A stretch of 64,000 bases of DNA, taken from contig QPFY01000003.1 of NCBI GenBank assembly GCA_003665825.1, positions 1,488,001-1,552,000 of the forward strand, given 5' to 3'. A program made the translations under genes and the position numbers. The stretch comes from Microbotryum silenes-acaulis (Eukaryota; Basidiomycota; Microbotryomycetes; Microbotryales; Microbotryaceae). Positions 23,728 to 33,950 of this stretch are shown here, piece by piece (within the stretch, counting starts at the first letter, position 1; each line of letters starts with the position of its first letter). A model generated the notes under the pieces. That model saw nothing but the letters and a program-made list of their open reading frames with translations. It had not been told where the DNA came from and ran no database searches.

Positions 23728-26700
23728 ATGAAGTTTGGACGATACTTGAGGGAGCACGTCATCGACGAGTGGCGTCGAGCATACGTCAATTGTATGTTCA
23801 GCGCCCTCCCCTTGCCTGCACGAATGAACCGAGCGAACAGCTGTGGCTGCCTCACGTTCCCACGAGACAGCGCCTGACCCCACAGGTACCTTCCCCGAAA
23901 TCTTAGATCGTCAGCTCAAAAAGCAGATAGTCAAAGCTGGCGACGAGACGAATGTCCTCGATGAAGTTGCTGAAGCCGACGAGGTGAGCTCCCACATCGA
24001 TCTCGAGAGAGGATCCACTCGCCCAGCTCGCGAGCAAGACTGGCAGCAGCCCGCCAACGACGACGCCAACTCGTTCGTCGATCCTCACAATGCGACGATA
24101 ACGGACGCTCCCGGAACGGCAAGCCCGGTCGGGAGCGGCTTCGAAGCCTCGCCCATCGCAGAACAGAGTACAAGCTCTCCATTTGCCGAGAGATCGAACC
24201 CGCCCGCTGCAAGTGCTGCCTCGTCCCAGAACCGACCCGTTCGGTTGCCCAGCATCGACTCGCACGCTGAAAAGGGACCTAGCCCTGGACCTGCTCCTCG
24301 ACGCTTACTCGACCGACTTCCGCGCCGAACGTCGTCATTCAAGCTCACCAAGGCAGGCGACTTTAATCCAAGAAACTTCCGCCCCGGGTTCTCCAATTCG
24401 ATGTTGCTGCTGAGGCTGCTCGAGCTGGCGCCCCCGGCTTCGAAGCGGTTCTTTGGACTGATGGACGACGAGTTGGAGCGGGTGTCTTCATTTTATGCGG
24501 ATCGGGAGACCGAAGCGTTCGCTCGGTTCGAAGAGCTGAGCGGCCAGTGGAAGGAGCTGCAGAACCATAGAAAGGAGTACCAGGTCAGTCAGGATCTCAT
24601 CCACTCGCTATGCTCCAGTCGATGGAGACTAATCGCAGGCTCTGCGATCTGACAGGAACTTCGTGCGCGAGAAGCACCCCTCTTCCCCATCATCAACCAT
24701 GTGCCCCCGATGATGCCTGGATCGAAGTTGATTCGCCGAGGATTGGCCGTCGGTGGCGCACGCCATTCCTCGCACGCCCAAGACGGAACTGTTGACGGCG
24801 AAGCACCGGTCCCTGGAGGAAGCCCACGAACCCGCTTTGTTCACAACCGACCCGAACAATACAGGGATGCTCGATCCAAACTCAAGCTTGCCAGTAGGTG
24901 ACCCAAGCGACGGAGGCTGGCCCAGTGCACTCCTGAACTGACGATTTGAGCTTCCACAGCTTTCGAATACTATAGATCGCTGGGTATGCTCAAGTCTTAT
25001 CGAGTACTGAACCGAACTGGTGAGTTCCCATTGTTTCGCCGAGTATGTCCTGCCATGGGGCTGATCGAACCAAAAATCCGGTGCCCATTGCGCAGGCTTC
25101 GCCAAAGCCCAGAAGAAATTTGAGAAAGCGACCCGGATCCCTTGCAAGCCGTGGAGCTACAAACTCGAGCAAGCCAACTTTGTCGCCTCAACCAAACTCG
25201 ATGATTTAATCCGGGAAACGGAGGACGCCTTTGCGTCCATTTTTGAGCGAGGCGACCGCAAGAAGGCGCTCGAGCGGTTGAGAAACACCGGCCAAAGTGA
25301 ACGGCACCACTTCACTGCTTGGCGAGCGGGGGTGTACATTGGTATCGCGATACCTCTGTTGATTGAGGGTATTATAAAGAGCAGGTCTTTTTAGATGTGA
25401 TTGCTCTGGCGATTACCTGCTAATCGGCCAGTCCCCCGTTTTACCGACAGGTTGCAGCGCGTCGACGCGAGTTCAAATTCCGTACTGGGAGGCGCTCATG
25501 CAACTGTTTGGCGCGATGTTCCTCCCGATATTTTTCTCCGTTCTGTTCTTCCTCAACCTCTCCGTTTGGGCAAAGGCCCGCATCAATTACATTCTGATCT
25601 TCGAACTAGATGTGAGCCTTTTAGATGGTCTGCATCGCGCTGCTTCACCGTGCTGACGCCTAAACCGAATCGCATCTTAGATTCGGACGCGCCTCGATGT
25701 TCACCAGTTCATCGAAGTAGGCCATTCCGCGGAAGTCTTTATTCCTCGCTCGATCCCAATACTGAGCCCAATACCGAGCCAACTCTCTTGCTCCCAGATT
25801 CCGGCCTTGCTTCTTGGGCTGTTGTGTCTCTTCTTCTGGGCCGCTTTCACCAACTTTGCACCCGACCGCCTTCCGCCATCCGCCTATCCGCTGGCCTTCT
25901 TCATTCTCGTCCTGGTCCTCTTACTCATCCCCTTACCTGTACTCTATCCGTCCGCCCGGTGGTGGATGATTCGCACGTTCTGCCGCGTGCTCACCGCAGG
26001 GTTGATTGCTGTGCAATTCTCTGATTTCTTCCTCGGTGATGAACTCAATTCTCTGTATTATTCGGTGAGCTCACGCAGCGGCGGGCTACAGATGTGCTAT
26101 TGGACTTTAGCTCAAATACGTTACCTGCACAGATCACCAATTTGTACGCGCTCGTTCCTTGATAGTGCAGTAGAAACACGATCTGACTCCTCGGCGTTTG
26201 ATCAGGGGCTTTCTATACTGCGCATACAGTCATTCGTGGCCGTCAGATACCTACGTGGTATGCTCGCTTCACAAGACATGGGCAAGGACATTTAATTCTG
26301 AGCGATTTTTTGTATCTCGTCACTGATCAATCGCGTTCGCTCGCAGGCGACCCCTCTCCTCGCCTCCCTTCCGGCCATCTGGCGTCTGGGACAAAGTTTG
26401 CGGCGTTACATTGACTCGGATGGACTGGTGTAAGCGAAACGATGCATAGCATCTTTCCAAGTCTGCAGCTAATGAGTATGTTCTCAGTATTCATATGCTC
26501 AACGGTGGCAAGTACACCGCCTCAATCCTTCAGTTCTGTTTTTACTACAGCTGGTGAGTGCACTTTGAAACAATTTACCGCATTTAGAGGCTAAGCTGAC
26601 AACGGTGACGGTGCAGGAGGATCGATGGCTCCACCTCCATCGCCCGCAAAGCGATCTGGATACTGTTTGCTGTGACCAACTCGTGCTACACGGCGACCTG

Positions 26701-27690
26701 GGGTACGCCGCAATTTCTTGCGGCTCTGCGCCAACAACAGCACTGACGTACTTGTCCCTCACTTCCACTGCAGACATCGTCATGGACTGGTCGTTGCTGC
26801 AAAAGAACTCGAAGAACTTCTTGTTGCGTAATGAGCTCGGTTTCAGGGATCAAAAATGGGCATATTACGTCGCGATTGTTGTCAACATCATACTACGCTT
26901 CTCTTGGGTGATCTACATCACCGACAGCGGGCCCTCTCTCGCATTGAAAGGCTTCATCGTTGCTCTTCTCGAAGCATGTCGTCGAATCGTGAGTTTTCCC
27001 CGCACTCCTAGCACTCCCAGCACTTACATTTTCAGGTCTGGAAGATGCTGATCACATCGAGAACCCTGCATCACATCGAGCCAGGTTTGGAACACCTTCC
27101 GTGTCGAGTCCGAACACTGCGGAAACGTTGATGGCTACCGTGTTACACGCAACGTGCCCCTCCCGTACACGCCCGCAACCAGTGCGTTCCTTCCCATGCG
27201 CACACCCCTGTCGAACTGCTTCAGCGCTCCTGACATTTGCACTGCCTTGCGTTCCCCAGTACGTCCTCGGGACGATCAAGACGACCACGACGATCTCGCT
27301 TCGCCTCGCACCCGCAAACAAGTCGTCTTCGATTTCCTCCACAGTTTGCACCGATCCATCGTCGACGACTTTTCCCCGCTTGCCAATATCTCGCTCTTGC
27401 GCATGTCGGCACGCTCCAAGTCGGGCAGTAACAACAAGGGCAAGACCGCTTCGAGATCGCGCAAAGCCAAAGGGAGTGCCGGTACCACTGCTGAAAGCTC
27501 GTCCGAAGATGGTGGTGGCGCTCATTCGAACGACGAGGACGAGGATGACGATGAAGACGGTCGTGGCGGGTACAGCGGGAGTGAAGATGGTGCCGACGGC
27601 TACGACCTTGGAACGGACAGAATGGTGGAGCAGGAAATTCAACAGGCGGATCTTATGATGGACCTGCCGCAGGGCGAAAGACGTCTATGA
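23728..27690 (+). CDS. SYG1: SPX-EXS protein, SYG1/XPR1 family
   Basis: Exons are 23728..23791, 23907..24583, 24656..24893, 24960..25019, 25096..25368, 25451..25611, 25681..25716, 25798..26064, about 26133..26153, 26206..26257, 26347..26429, 26488..26553, 26617..26702, 26774..26988 and 27085..27690, about 968 aa. Only the 3' end of the 26133 exon lacks a canonical donor. The SPX domain starts MKFGRYLREHVIDEWRRAYV, continues YRQLKKQIVKAG, and ends YYRSLGMLKSYRVLNRTGF. Many hydrophobic segments follow (LFFLNLSVWAKARINYIL, LLLGLLCLFFW, LVLVLLLIPLPVL). The EXS domain has QSLRRYIDSDG, HMLNGGKYTASIL and VDGYRV-type sequence after VWNTFRVESEH. The C-tail is acidic/Ser-rich and cytosolic. XPR1/SYG1 proteins sense inositol pyrophosphates through SPX and export phosphate. 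The yeast symbol is used by family resemblance. Confidence 0.88.
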
Positions 27691-27910
27691 AGGCGCTGAT
27701 CTAGCCCCGCCCCGGTCGACTTTTGCTAGTTCCGCCCTTATGCTTTATTACTTGCTAGCCGATGGAGGCAATTCGAGGACCCCGACAATGAGCTTTGTTT
27801 GGTACTTGGGTGCGTACGCAATGATGTCTGTCCGGTAACCAAGCTGCATCAGGACACTAGAACCAGTGAATCGGACTAGAGGAGATCACTCGGAGTCAGC
27901 AAGAGCAGCA

Positions 27911-28989
27911 TTAAATTTTGCGGGCCGACTTTAGGGCTCCGGGCTCACCCTTCTCCTGGCCCACTCGATTACACGCCGCAAACGCTACGCCCCTTCCCAA
28001 AAGAGGCGTGAGTCTCACTTCAAAGTATCGAAGCGCATCAGAAACTCTCGGCCATTCCGCGTCGTCAGTCGCTTGGTCCAACACGCCTTCCGAGTCGAGC
28101 GATTCTTGATTCGAGTCGAGCCAGTTCATCACACAGATCACCAGATCGACATTGCGCTCTCGCGCAAACGTTGCGAGCTCGAAGGCATCGAAAGGAGCAA
28201 CGAAACTTTTAGGGTTAAGATCCATACAAATGCTGGGGCAGATGGTGAAGTCTTGGCCCCGGTGTGAGGACGAAGGTGGGAACGGCAGCACGTATGTCTG
28301 AAAAGCTTTGCCTTCGGTTGCCCAGCTCTCGTCGGTCTCGTAGAGGAAATGTTTTCGGTAAGTCGCGAAAAGCTCGCCCTGGGGAGTGACGATTAACAGG
28401 GAGTTTGATGCCTTCGAATGTGACCGACGCTCGGGAACACCAACGAGGACGTAACATCCGAGTCGGATCGCTAGATCGAAGACAGACGCAACAAGGGGAG
28501 CCAGATCAGGATCTGCATCAGCACTGACTACACAGCACAGGCGATAGCCTTGCAGAGACGGACCTGACGTAGAAGCCCATTTGAATGTAGGTCCAGCACC
28601 AGGAGCTTCCAGAAAAGGCTCGATGTCGGAACACGAGTCGAAGCAGTAGCCTGACTGATGAAGTGGCCGGCGCCTGCCTCCGTCAGAGCCCGTCCGAGTG
28701 ACAGCTATATAAGCTGGATGCTTGACTACTGACCAGTGAACGCCATCTCGGGGAGAACGAGAAGATCCAGTTGATCCTTTGGAAGTCTGCGGGATGTACC
28801 ACGCGTCCATCAACATTGACGGAAAAAGCGAGCGGACAACCGTATCATGGACCATCCTCGCCGCCCGTGTTAAACTCACGTTGTCAGATGCGCATCAGCG
28901 AGCGCAATACTGCGTTCGACGTCTTTGAAGACGGGCGAGAATTGAAGGCAGCCGACGCGGATATAGCGAGCATCGTAGGGGGGAGACAT
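27911..28989 (-). CDS. NTA1: Protein N-terminal amidase (nitrilase superfamily)
   Basis: Exons are complement(join(27911..28650, 28734..28786, 28880..28989)), start MSPPYDARYIRVGCLQF, about 300 aa. The nitrilase catalytic triad is visible: Glu in LDLLVLPEMAFTG, Lys in YRKHFLYETDESWA and Cys in CPSICMDLNP. The sequence around ICMDLNP..FELATFA is that of NTA1, which deamidates N-terminal Asn and Gln to Asp and Glu and so feeds substrates to the Arg/N-degron pathway. The large exon probably hides a further ~68-nt intron (GTCCGT..GATGCAG, near 28501-28570), because the protein has an insert there and removal keeps frame. The gene lies tail-to-tail with the SPX-EXS gene, 220 bp apart. Confidence 0.85.
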
Positions 28990-29480
28990 CCCCGCACGGG
29001 AACGATAGCAGGTAGAGGCAAGCAAGCCGCCGGCGTGGGTGCGGGACCTCCCCCCACCTCGCCAACTTCGTTCGGCAGTACTTCGGCGCCCGGATTTTGA
29101 CGCTGAAAGCCATGAATCGTGGTTCGCGCGAGAATGTGTGCTACCACTGACCAGTCTCCTCGAGGCCGTGTAGATACGTAGCTAAATCAGAAGACGCCAC
29201 TAGGTGTGACGTGAGAACTCAAGGGAGTCGGGATGCTTATAAGATCAGGCGGTAATGAAGGTGGGGGAGTCAGAGTCACCCACGGATGATCGACGATCCC
29301 CTGTGGAATTGGCCGCCGCCATACAGTCTTCCCGACTTCGGGAATTGCAGGTCCTATGACTGAGTTGGTCCAAGAGCAATAATGATATAACATGGAAAGA
29401 AATACGAAATAAAGCACATGTAATCGTTGCAACCACTACATCCGAGAATCGATCCTCACAGCCGACCCGACGGTCACCGT
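28990..29480. other. Intergenic between NTA1 (5' side) and H2B (3' side)
   Basis: About 490 bp holding the NTA1 promoter and the H2B 3'UTR. No coding signal is seen. Confidence 0.5.
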
Positions 29481-30088
29481 CTACTTGGATCCCGACGAGA
29501 ATTTTGTGACGGCCTGGAGGAGTATTTGAATGGATGGATGTCAGTGAGCGTGGTCGCACGCGAGAGAATCCAGTCGCATTACGAAAGGTCTGACCTTTGT
29601 GCCTTCCGAGATGGCGTGCTTGGACAGCTCTCCGGGGAGGATCAATCGGACCGAGGTCTGGATCTCGCGCGACGAGATGGTCGCCTTGCGGTTGTAGGTC
29701 GCGAGCTTGGACGCTTCGATGGTGATGCGCTCAAAGATGTCGTTGACGAACGAATTGAGGATCAGCATCGCCTTGTTCGAGATACCGGTATCGGGGTGGA
29801 CTTGCTTCAACACCTTGCTGTGGACGGGCCAAGGCAGGCGCGAGATCGAGTTCGAGTTCAGGGGTCAGCGACTGAGCCTCGAGCTCGGATGAGCCAATCT
29901 CAAAGTACGCACTAGATGTACGACGAGTAGGTCTCCTTTCGGACCTTGCGCTTCTTCTTCTTGTCACCATCGGCAGCGGGGGCCTTCTTCACAGCCTTCT
30001 TGGCGGGGGCCTTGCCAGCGGGCGCCTTGGATGCGGGGGCCTTGCCGGCGGTCGAGGCAGGTTTCTTCTCAGCAGCTTTGGGGGCCAT
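29481..30088 (-). CDS. Histone H2B
   Basis: Exons are complement(join(29481..29513, 29595..29817, 29913..30088)), 143 aa with clean phases. A Lys/Ala/Pro-rich tail ([12 protein letters not shown]..) leads through [17 protein letters not shown] to the histone fold ([50 protein letters not shown]). The C-terminal helix ends [10 protein letters not shown], which carries the conserved lysine that is monoubiquitinated in fungi. It is a core nucleosome subunit that pairs with H2A, encoded divergently 449 bp away. Two introns interrupt it, common in basidiomycete histone genes. Confidence 0.97.
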
Positions 30089-30537
30089 TGTTGATGATGG
30101 ATTTGGGTGGGTGAGGTAAGTGTTGAGTAGGAGTGGGTGAGGGGAAGGAGAGAGCGCAAAATGCTCTTGTGGTCCTTGTCTTCGAAGCGCGATGTGTTTC
30201 GTCAAACAAGCTTGTTTTGACACGCTGGCCCGCCCCAGCTCTGGGCCCTCGTTGACGATCGATGATGGGCGTGGACCTAGGTCGAGTCAGCTTGGGCGCT
30301 CGTTGCGCCGCCGCGGGGCCCGACTTGTACGCGCGTAGCCCTCCCTAGCTGGAGTCGACGGCTGACGCAGCTGCCACGCTGGCGACTGCTTGGATCGCTC
30401 ACTCGACCTCACTTGACGCGCGACAATCGCCTCGACTTGCCTTCGTGCCTCGACGGTTTCGCTTTCCTTCCTTCAACCCACTCAAACCAACTACTCACCA
30501 CCAAACTCCCCAATCCCAAACCCCTCAAATCTCAACC
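30089..30537. promoter_or_regulatory. Bidirectional H2A-H2B promoter region
   Basis: 449 bp between the start codons of divergent H2B and H2A genes, as in many fungi, which allows coordinate S-phase expression. Leader sequence before H2A is C/A-rich (30470-30537). No specific element can be named. Confidence 0.7.
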
Positions 30538-31094
30538 ATGTCTTCAGGCGGCAAATCAGGTATGTCGGGTTTAGTTAACCCTACCCAACAGCAAGAATCC
30601 CTTTTGGCTGACACAGCCCGGCACCTCGTATGATTACAGGTGGAAAGGCCAAGGCCGGAGCCGACTCCAAGACTCAGTCGCGATCGTCCAAGGCCGGTCT
30701 TCAATTCCCCGTCGGTCGTATCCATCGATTGTTGCGACGAGGCAACTACGCCCAACGTGTCGGTGCCGGTGCGCCCGTGTACCTCGCCGCCGTGCTCGAG
30801 TACCTGGCCGCCGAGATCCTCGAATTGGCCGGCAACGCCGCTCGTGACAACAAGAAGTCGCGTATCATCCCCCGTCACTTGCAACTCGCGATCCGCAACG
30901 ACGAGGAGCTGAACCGTCTGCTCGGCGCCGTCGTCATCTCGCAAGGTGGTGTCCTCCCCAACATCCACTCCGAGCTCTTGCCGACGTGAGCCTTTCCGCT
31001 TCTTTGAGTTCTCATGGTCATGAATTTTAATCTGACCCGTTCGCATACCCTTCGCAGTAAGACCAAGAAGGGTGCTCAATCTCAGGAACTCTGA
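30538..31094 (+). CDS. Histone H2A with SQEL C-terminus
   Basis: Exons are join(30538..30559, 30640..30985, 31058..31094), 134 aa. The sequence opens [14 protein letters not shown], continues with [20 protein letters not shown], the acidic-patch region [19 protein letters not shown] and [10 protein letters not shown], and closes [11 protein letters not shown]. The SQE motif near the C-terminus is the target of ATM/ATR-type kinases, so this canonical H2A should also do the H2AX job, as in other fungi. The first exon has only seven complete codons. Confidence 0.97.
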
Positions 31095-31423
31095 TCATCG
31101 GTCGGTATATCCCAGCTCTTGGCTTCGTTATTTTCTTTTTGTTGTACCTTTCCATCCTTGCGATTGCAACTTGCCTCCTTTTCACAATGGCAAACAAAAT
31201 CTAGAAACTCAATTTTAAGATCGCGAAGCACCAAATTTAACTCGGTAACGTCTGATCAGTTCAACCCTGAACTTGGAAAACATGTGGTCAACCGTTGTCC
31301 TTTGGTCGTCACCCAGCCCAGAACTTTTCCCGAGGTCAGCCTCAAGTCGTGGAGGCAAAAAGATACGGTGATATTCCGGCTTGACAAGGCATGTCAGATA
31401 GAGCACGGGCCGGCAAAAACACT
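31095..31423. other. Intergenic between H2A and tRNA-Glu
   Basis: 329 bp holding the H2A 3'UTR (T-rich from 31128) and the 3' flank of the minus-strand tRNA. No further feature is seen. The minus strand beyond the tRNA has no long oligo-T run directly at the 3' end, apart from a T-rich run about 35 bp away. Confidence 0.45.
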
Positions 31424-31494
31424 TTCCCCGACGGGGAATCGAACCCCGTTCGCGGCTGTGAGAGAGCCGAATCATGCCAATAGACCATCGAGGA
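31424..31494 (-). tRNA. tRNA-Glu (anticodon CTC), second copy
   Basis: Same cloverleaf as 2910-2980 with one substitution in the D-arm. Acceptor, anticodon loop CTCTCAC and T-arm are intact. A truncated LINE begins about 55-60 bp upstream of its 5' end and points away, as at the first copy. Confidence 0.94.
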
Positions 31495-31564
31495 TTGGGG
31501 GTACGCGGCAAAATGTCAAATCGATACTCATCAACCAATCACGTGATCAGAGACATCGTGTTCA

Positions 31565-32890
31565 CAGCCAAGTTCAAGGGGAACTGGGGGTGATCAGGAT
31601 GCAGGACGTCGTGGACGCGGTTGCGGCACGGATCTGGGACGTTCTTCTCGGCGGTTCTGGCGCGATCTGGCAAGGACTTGCGCGCGCGGCACTCCAGCGA
31701 GCTCAGCCCGACCTCGACCTGGCCACCGATCTCTGGCCACATCCATCCACTCCCATCCCCAATGGCACGCCGCACTGGGCGTTCCGAAACATCACGACGC
31801 GCAGGTCAACTCGAGGGCCTTGACCACCGCGAACCTGCTCGCGCTGCCCACCCTGCTCGGCAGCCTCCACACCCCCATCAGAGGGAAACAGACCATCGAC
31901 GCGGTTCATGTACCTGACTACCTTCGTCTCCAGGGCTACCCGAAGGTGGCGGATCTCTATCGGCGCGAGTTGTATGCGGGTGGGGGGTTTCACCTCTGGA
32001 CGCCGCCGGCGGATGTGCTCGGCGACAACAGCGAGTACGATCGACGCGGGCTCCCACGGCGACTGGCAGTCGCGGCCTGGTACCGGTTCACTGTCGATCG
32101 ACACAAGAACACGCCCTTGGCGGCGGCGGTGGCGGCGGGACGGCTCAACGTGCCTCCCCGGATCGGCACCAGCGCACTGCTCAAGGCGATCCTCCCCAAG
32201 CCCGTGGCCCGCTTCGCAATGGAGCAGCGCCTTCCGGACCCGGTGCTTCCACAACAGGCGAGCCAGTACAAGCTGCTGAACATGGCTCGACCCTACACCA
32301 TCCGTCGCATCCGCCGGGTCCTGAACGCGAAGGCCTTTACCAACACGCTCGGGCTCAAGGGACCACCGCAGCCGGACGATCTCAGGAGCTTCTGGAAGGC
32401 GGTCAACTCGAAGGCACTGACGGCGAGGGAGAGGGAAGTTTGGTTCAAGCTGATTCTCCGCTTCACCCCGACGCGCAAGCTGCAACACCAACAAAACCAC
32501 GACACTTCTCCCGCGTGCCTCGTCTGCAAAGCGCCGGTGGACGACACCGACCACTACTTTTTCGACTGCGTTGACTCGCGGAACGTCTGGATCGCGGCAA
32601 GGGGCGTGCTCTGCGATGCACTCGGGTGCGACACGATCGAGGACGCCCAGTACACGACACTGCAACGGCTCTTTGGCCTCCCCAAGCTCAAGGCCAAGCT
32701 CAGCGAACAGGAAGGGGCGGGCAGGACGATCGAGATCTTCACGGGGATGGTTTTGGAGATGATCAGCAGTGGGAGATGGAGGATGCAGAAGCACGGGACG
32801 AAGATGGAAAGCGTGGAGAGGAGGAGGGTGGTACTGGAGGAGAGGATGAAGTTGAGGGCGGGAGGAGCAAGGGGCGGGCGAGGGCAGTAG
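31565..32890 (+). pseudogene. LINE ORF2 C-terminal remnant with frameshifts
   Basis: Homology to the C-terminal part of LINE ORF2 starts in one frame (31565 to about 31805: ARIWDVLLGGSGAIW..LDLATDLW) and continues in another (about 31820-32890), so at least one indel is present. A second probable indel lies near 31580. The C-terminal zinc motif CLVCKAPVDDTDHYFFDC is intact. No endonuclease or reverse transcriptase core is present. Confidence 0.8.
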
Positions 32891-32918
32891 AGGCTGGGTT
32901 CGATTTCCCCCCACCATC

Positions 32919-32946
32919 CCACACACACACACACACACACACACAC
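32919..32946. repeat. (CA)n microsatellite
   Basis: About 13 uninterrupted CA units in the 3'UTR of the truncated LINE. Confidence 0.9.
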
Positions 32947-33235
32947 CACATCACACTTCCTCTTCCAAAACTGTATACTAAATATCTTGCTTTCATCTTT
33001 CATCTATTACAGGTCTGCTTTCGTTGCTCATGGACCGGCTCGCGATTTGGGATTGACTCGACGGTGGCTCGCGCTCTTTGGCTTCGGGGTTCTGAGTCAA
33101 GGGAGGGATCAGCAGACACAGGCAGAAAGTCGGCTTTGAGGGGCCAGGGACTGCTGAGGTGGAGGTTTTGAGGGGCCTCCACCGCGTCTTGCTGTGACCG
33201 AGCATAGACTTGGGGCTTCGTGGGTCAGGGTAGTT

Positions 33236-33548
33236 GCGCAGTCGCTCTCCTGTCTTTGTCTCGACCGAGTTGGGAAGTGGGTGCGGGGTGGGCCTCTTGT
33301 CGTTAGTAAATCGTTTTATTACTCTTTCTCTCCTTCTCTCTCTTTCATTCGTCTCCTGGGGGGGAGCAACCGCTTGGCTGGGGCACTTGAATCCCAAGTA
33401 TCGGATTGGTGGACACCGGCCCGTTTCTCGCATCTTGCGTGCGATTTGTGTTATCATCGTCGACTTCCATCTAGTTTTTCCGTAGGACAATCAGGGGAAA
33501 CAGGAATTGGGGCCAATATGATGAACAGTTTCTACAAAAAAAAAATGG
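33236..33548 (+). mobile_element. Orphan LINE 3' tail, third family
   Basis: About 310 bp ending in GTTTCTACAAAAAAAAAA. It matches 50277-50580 closely (CTCCTGTCTTTGTCTCGACC.., a CT-rich run, GGGGGGGAGCAACCGCTTGG.., GATGAACA..). No coding sequence is attached in either place, so this is the 3' end of a LINE family whose body is not in the window. Confidence 0.75.
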
Positions 33549-33712
33549 TGGGTTTTGATCTGCACAGCGCTCTGTGCGCGCAGGTATTTGACTTTCACCC
33601 AACTGCTTGCCGTCGTTGCTTTATAACCTCTTTTAGCTCTTTTTGTAGCGGTCCCAGCTAACCCGAAGGATTGAAATTTGTGAGCCCCAATAAAACAAAA
33701 AACAAAAAACGG
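33549..33712 (+). mobile_element. Orphan LINE 3' tail of the 46-50 kb family
   Basis: TTTTGATCTGCACAGCGC.. to GAGCCCCAATAAAACAAAAAAC. This is the 171-bp tail seen at 50105-50275 with several substitutions, including changes in the stem of the CTGCGC..GCGCAG hairpin. Confidence 0.8.
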
Positions 33713-33950
33713 ATTGGTGGTCTTGGCCCGTTTCTCGCATCTTTGCGGGCGGTTTGTGTTATCATTGTCGACTTCGACCTAGTTTTTTCGTAGGCCAATC
33801 GGGGGAACAGGAATTGGGGGCAGAATGATGAACAGTTTTTACCAAAATGAAAACGTAAATAAGTCAGACCCAGCCAAGGGAGGATTTTAGGCGCTGTCGA
33901 TGATGAGTAGCTGGGGCTTAGCTGCCGCATGTTAGTACCTACTTATTATG
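33713..33950 (+). mobile_element. Further LINE tail pieces
   Basis: 33713-33850 repeats the last ~140 bp of the third-family tail (GGATTGGTGG.. GATGAACAG). 33867-33945 resembles the 3'UTR segment 49812-49890 of the 46-50 kb family (CAGCCAAGGGAGG.. GTAGCTGGGGCTT). All pieces keep plus orientation. Confidence 0.65.

Larger units (their letters stand above)
31550..33012 (+). mobile_element. 5'-truncated LINE, related to the Arg-locus element
   Basis: From about 31550 the translation matches the last third of ORF2 at 40615-44655 (VVDAVAARIWDVL against VVDSVSVRIWDVL; then TIRRIRRVLN, FTPTRK). The 3'UTR carries a CA-repeat and ends near 33012. The 5' part is missing. The 5' end lies roughly 55-60 bp upstream of tRNA-Glu. 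Confidence 0.8.

Noticed and set aside
30525..31079. 184-aa minus-strand frame over H2A
   Set aside because: Antisense shadow of a highly codon-biased histone gene; no motifs.
31703..32944. 413-aa minus-strand frame over the truncated LINE
   Set aside because: Shadow of the LINE coding strand; begins in the CA repeat.
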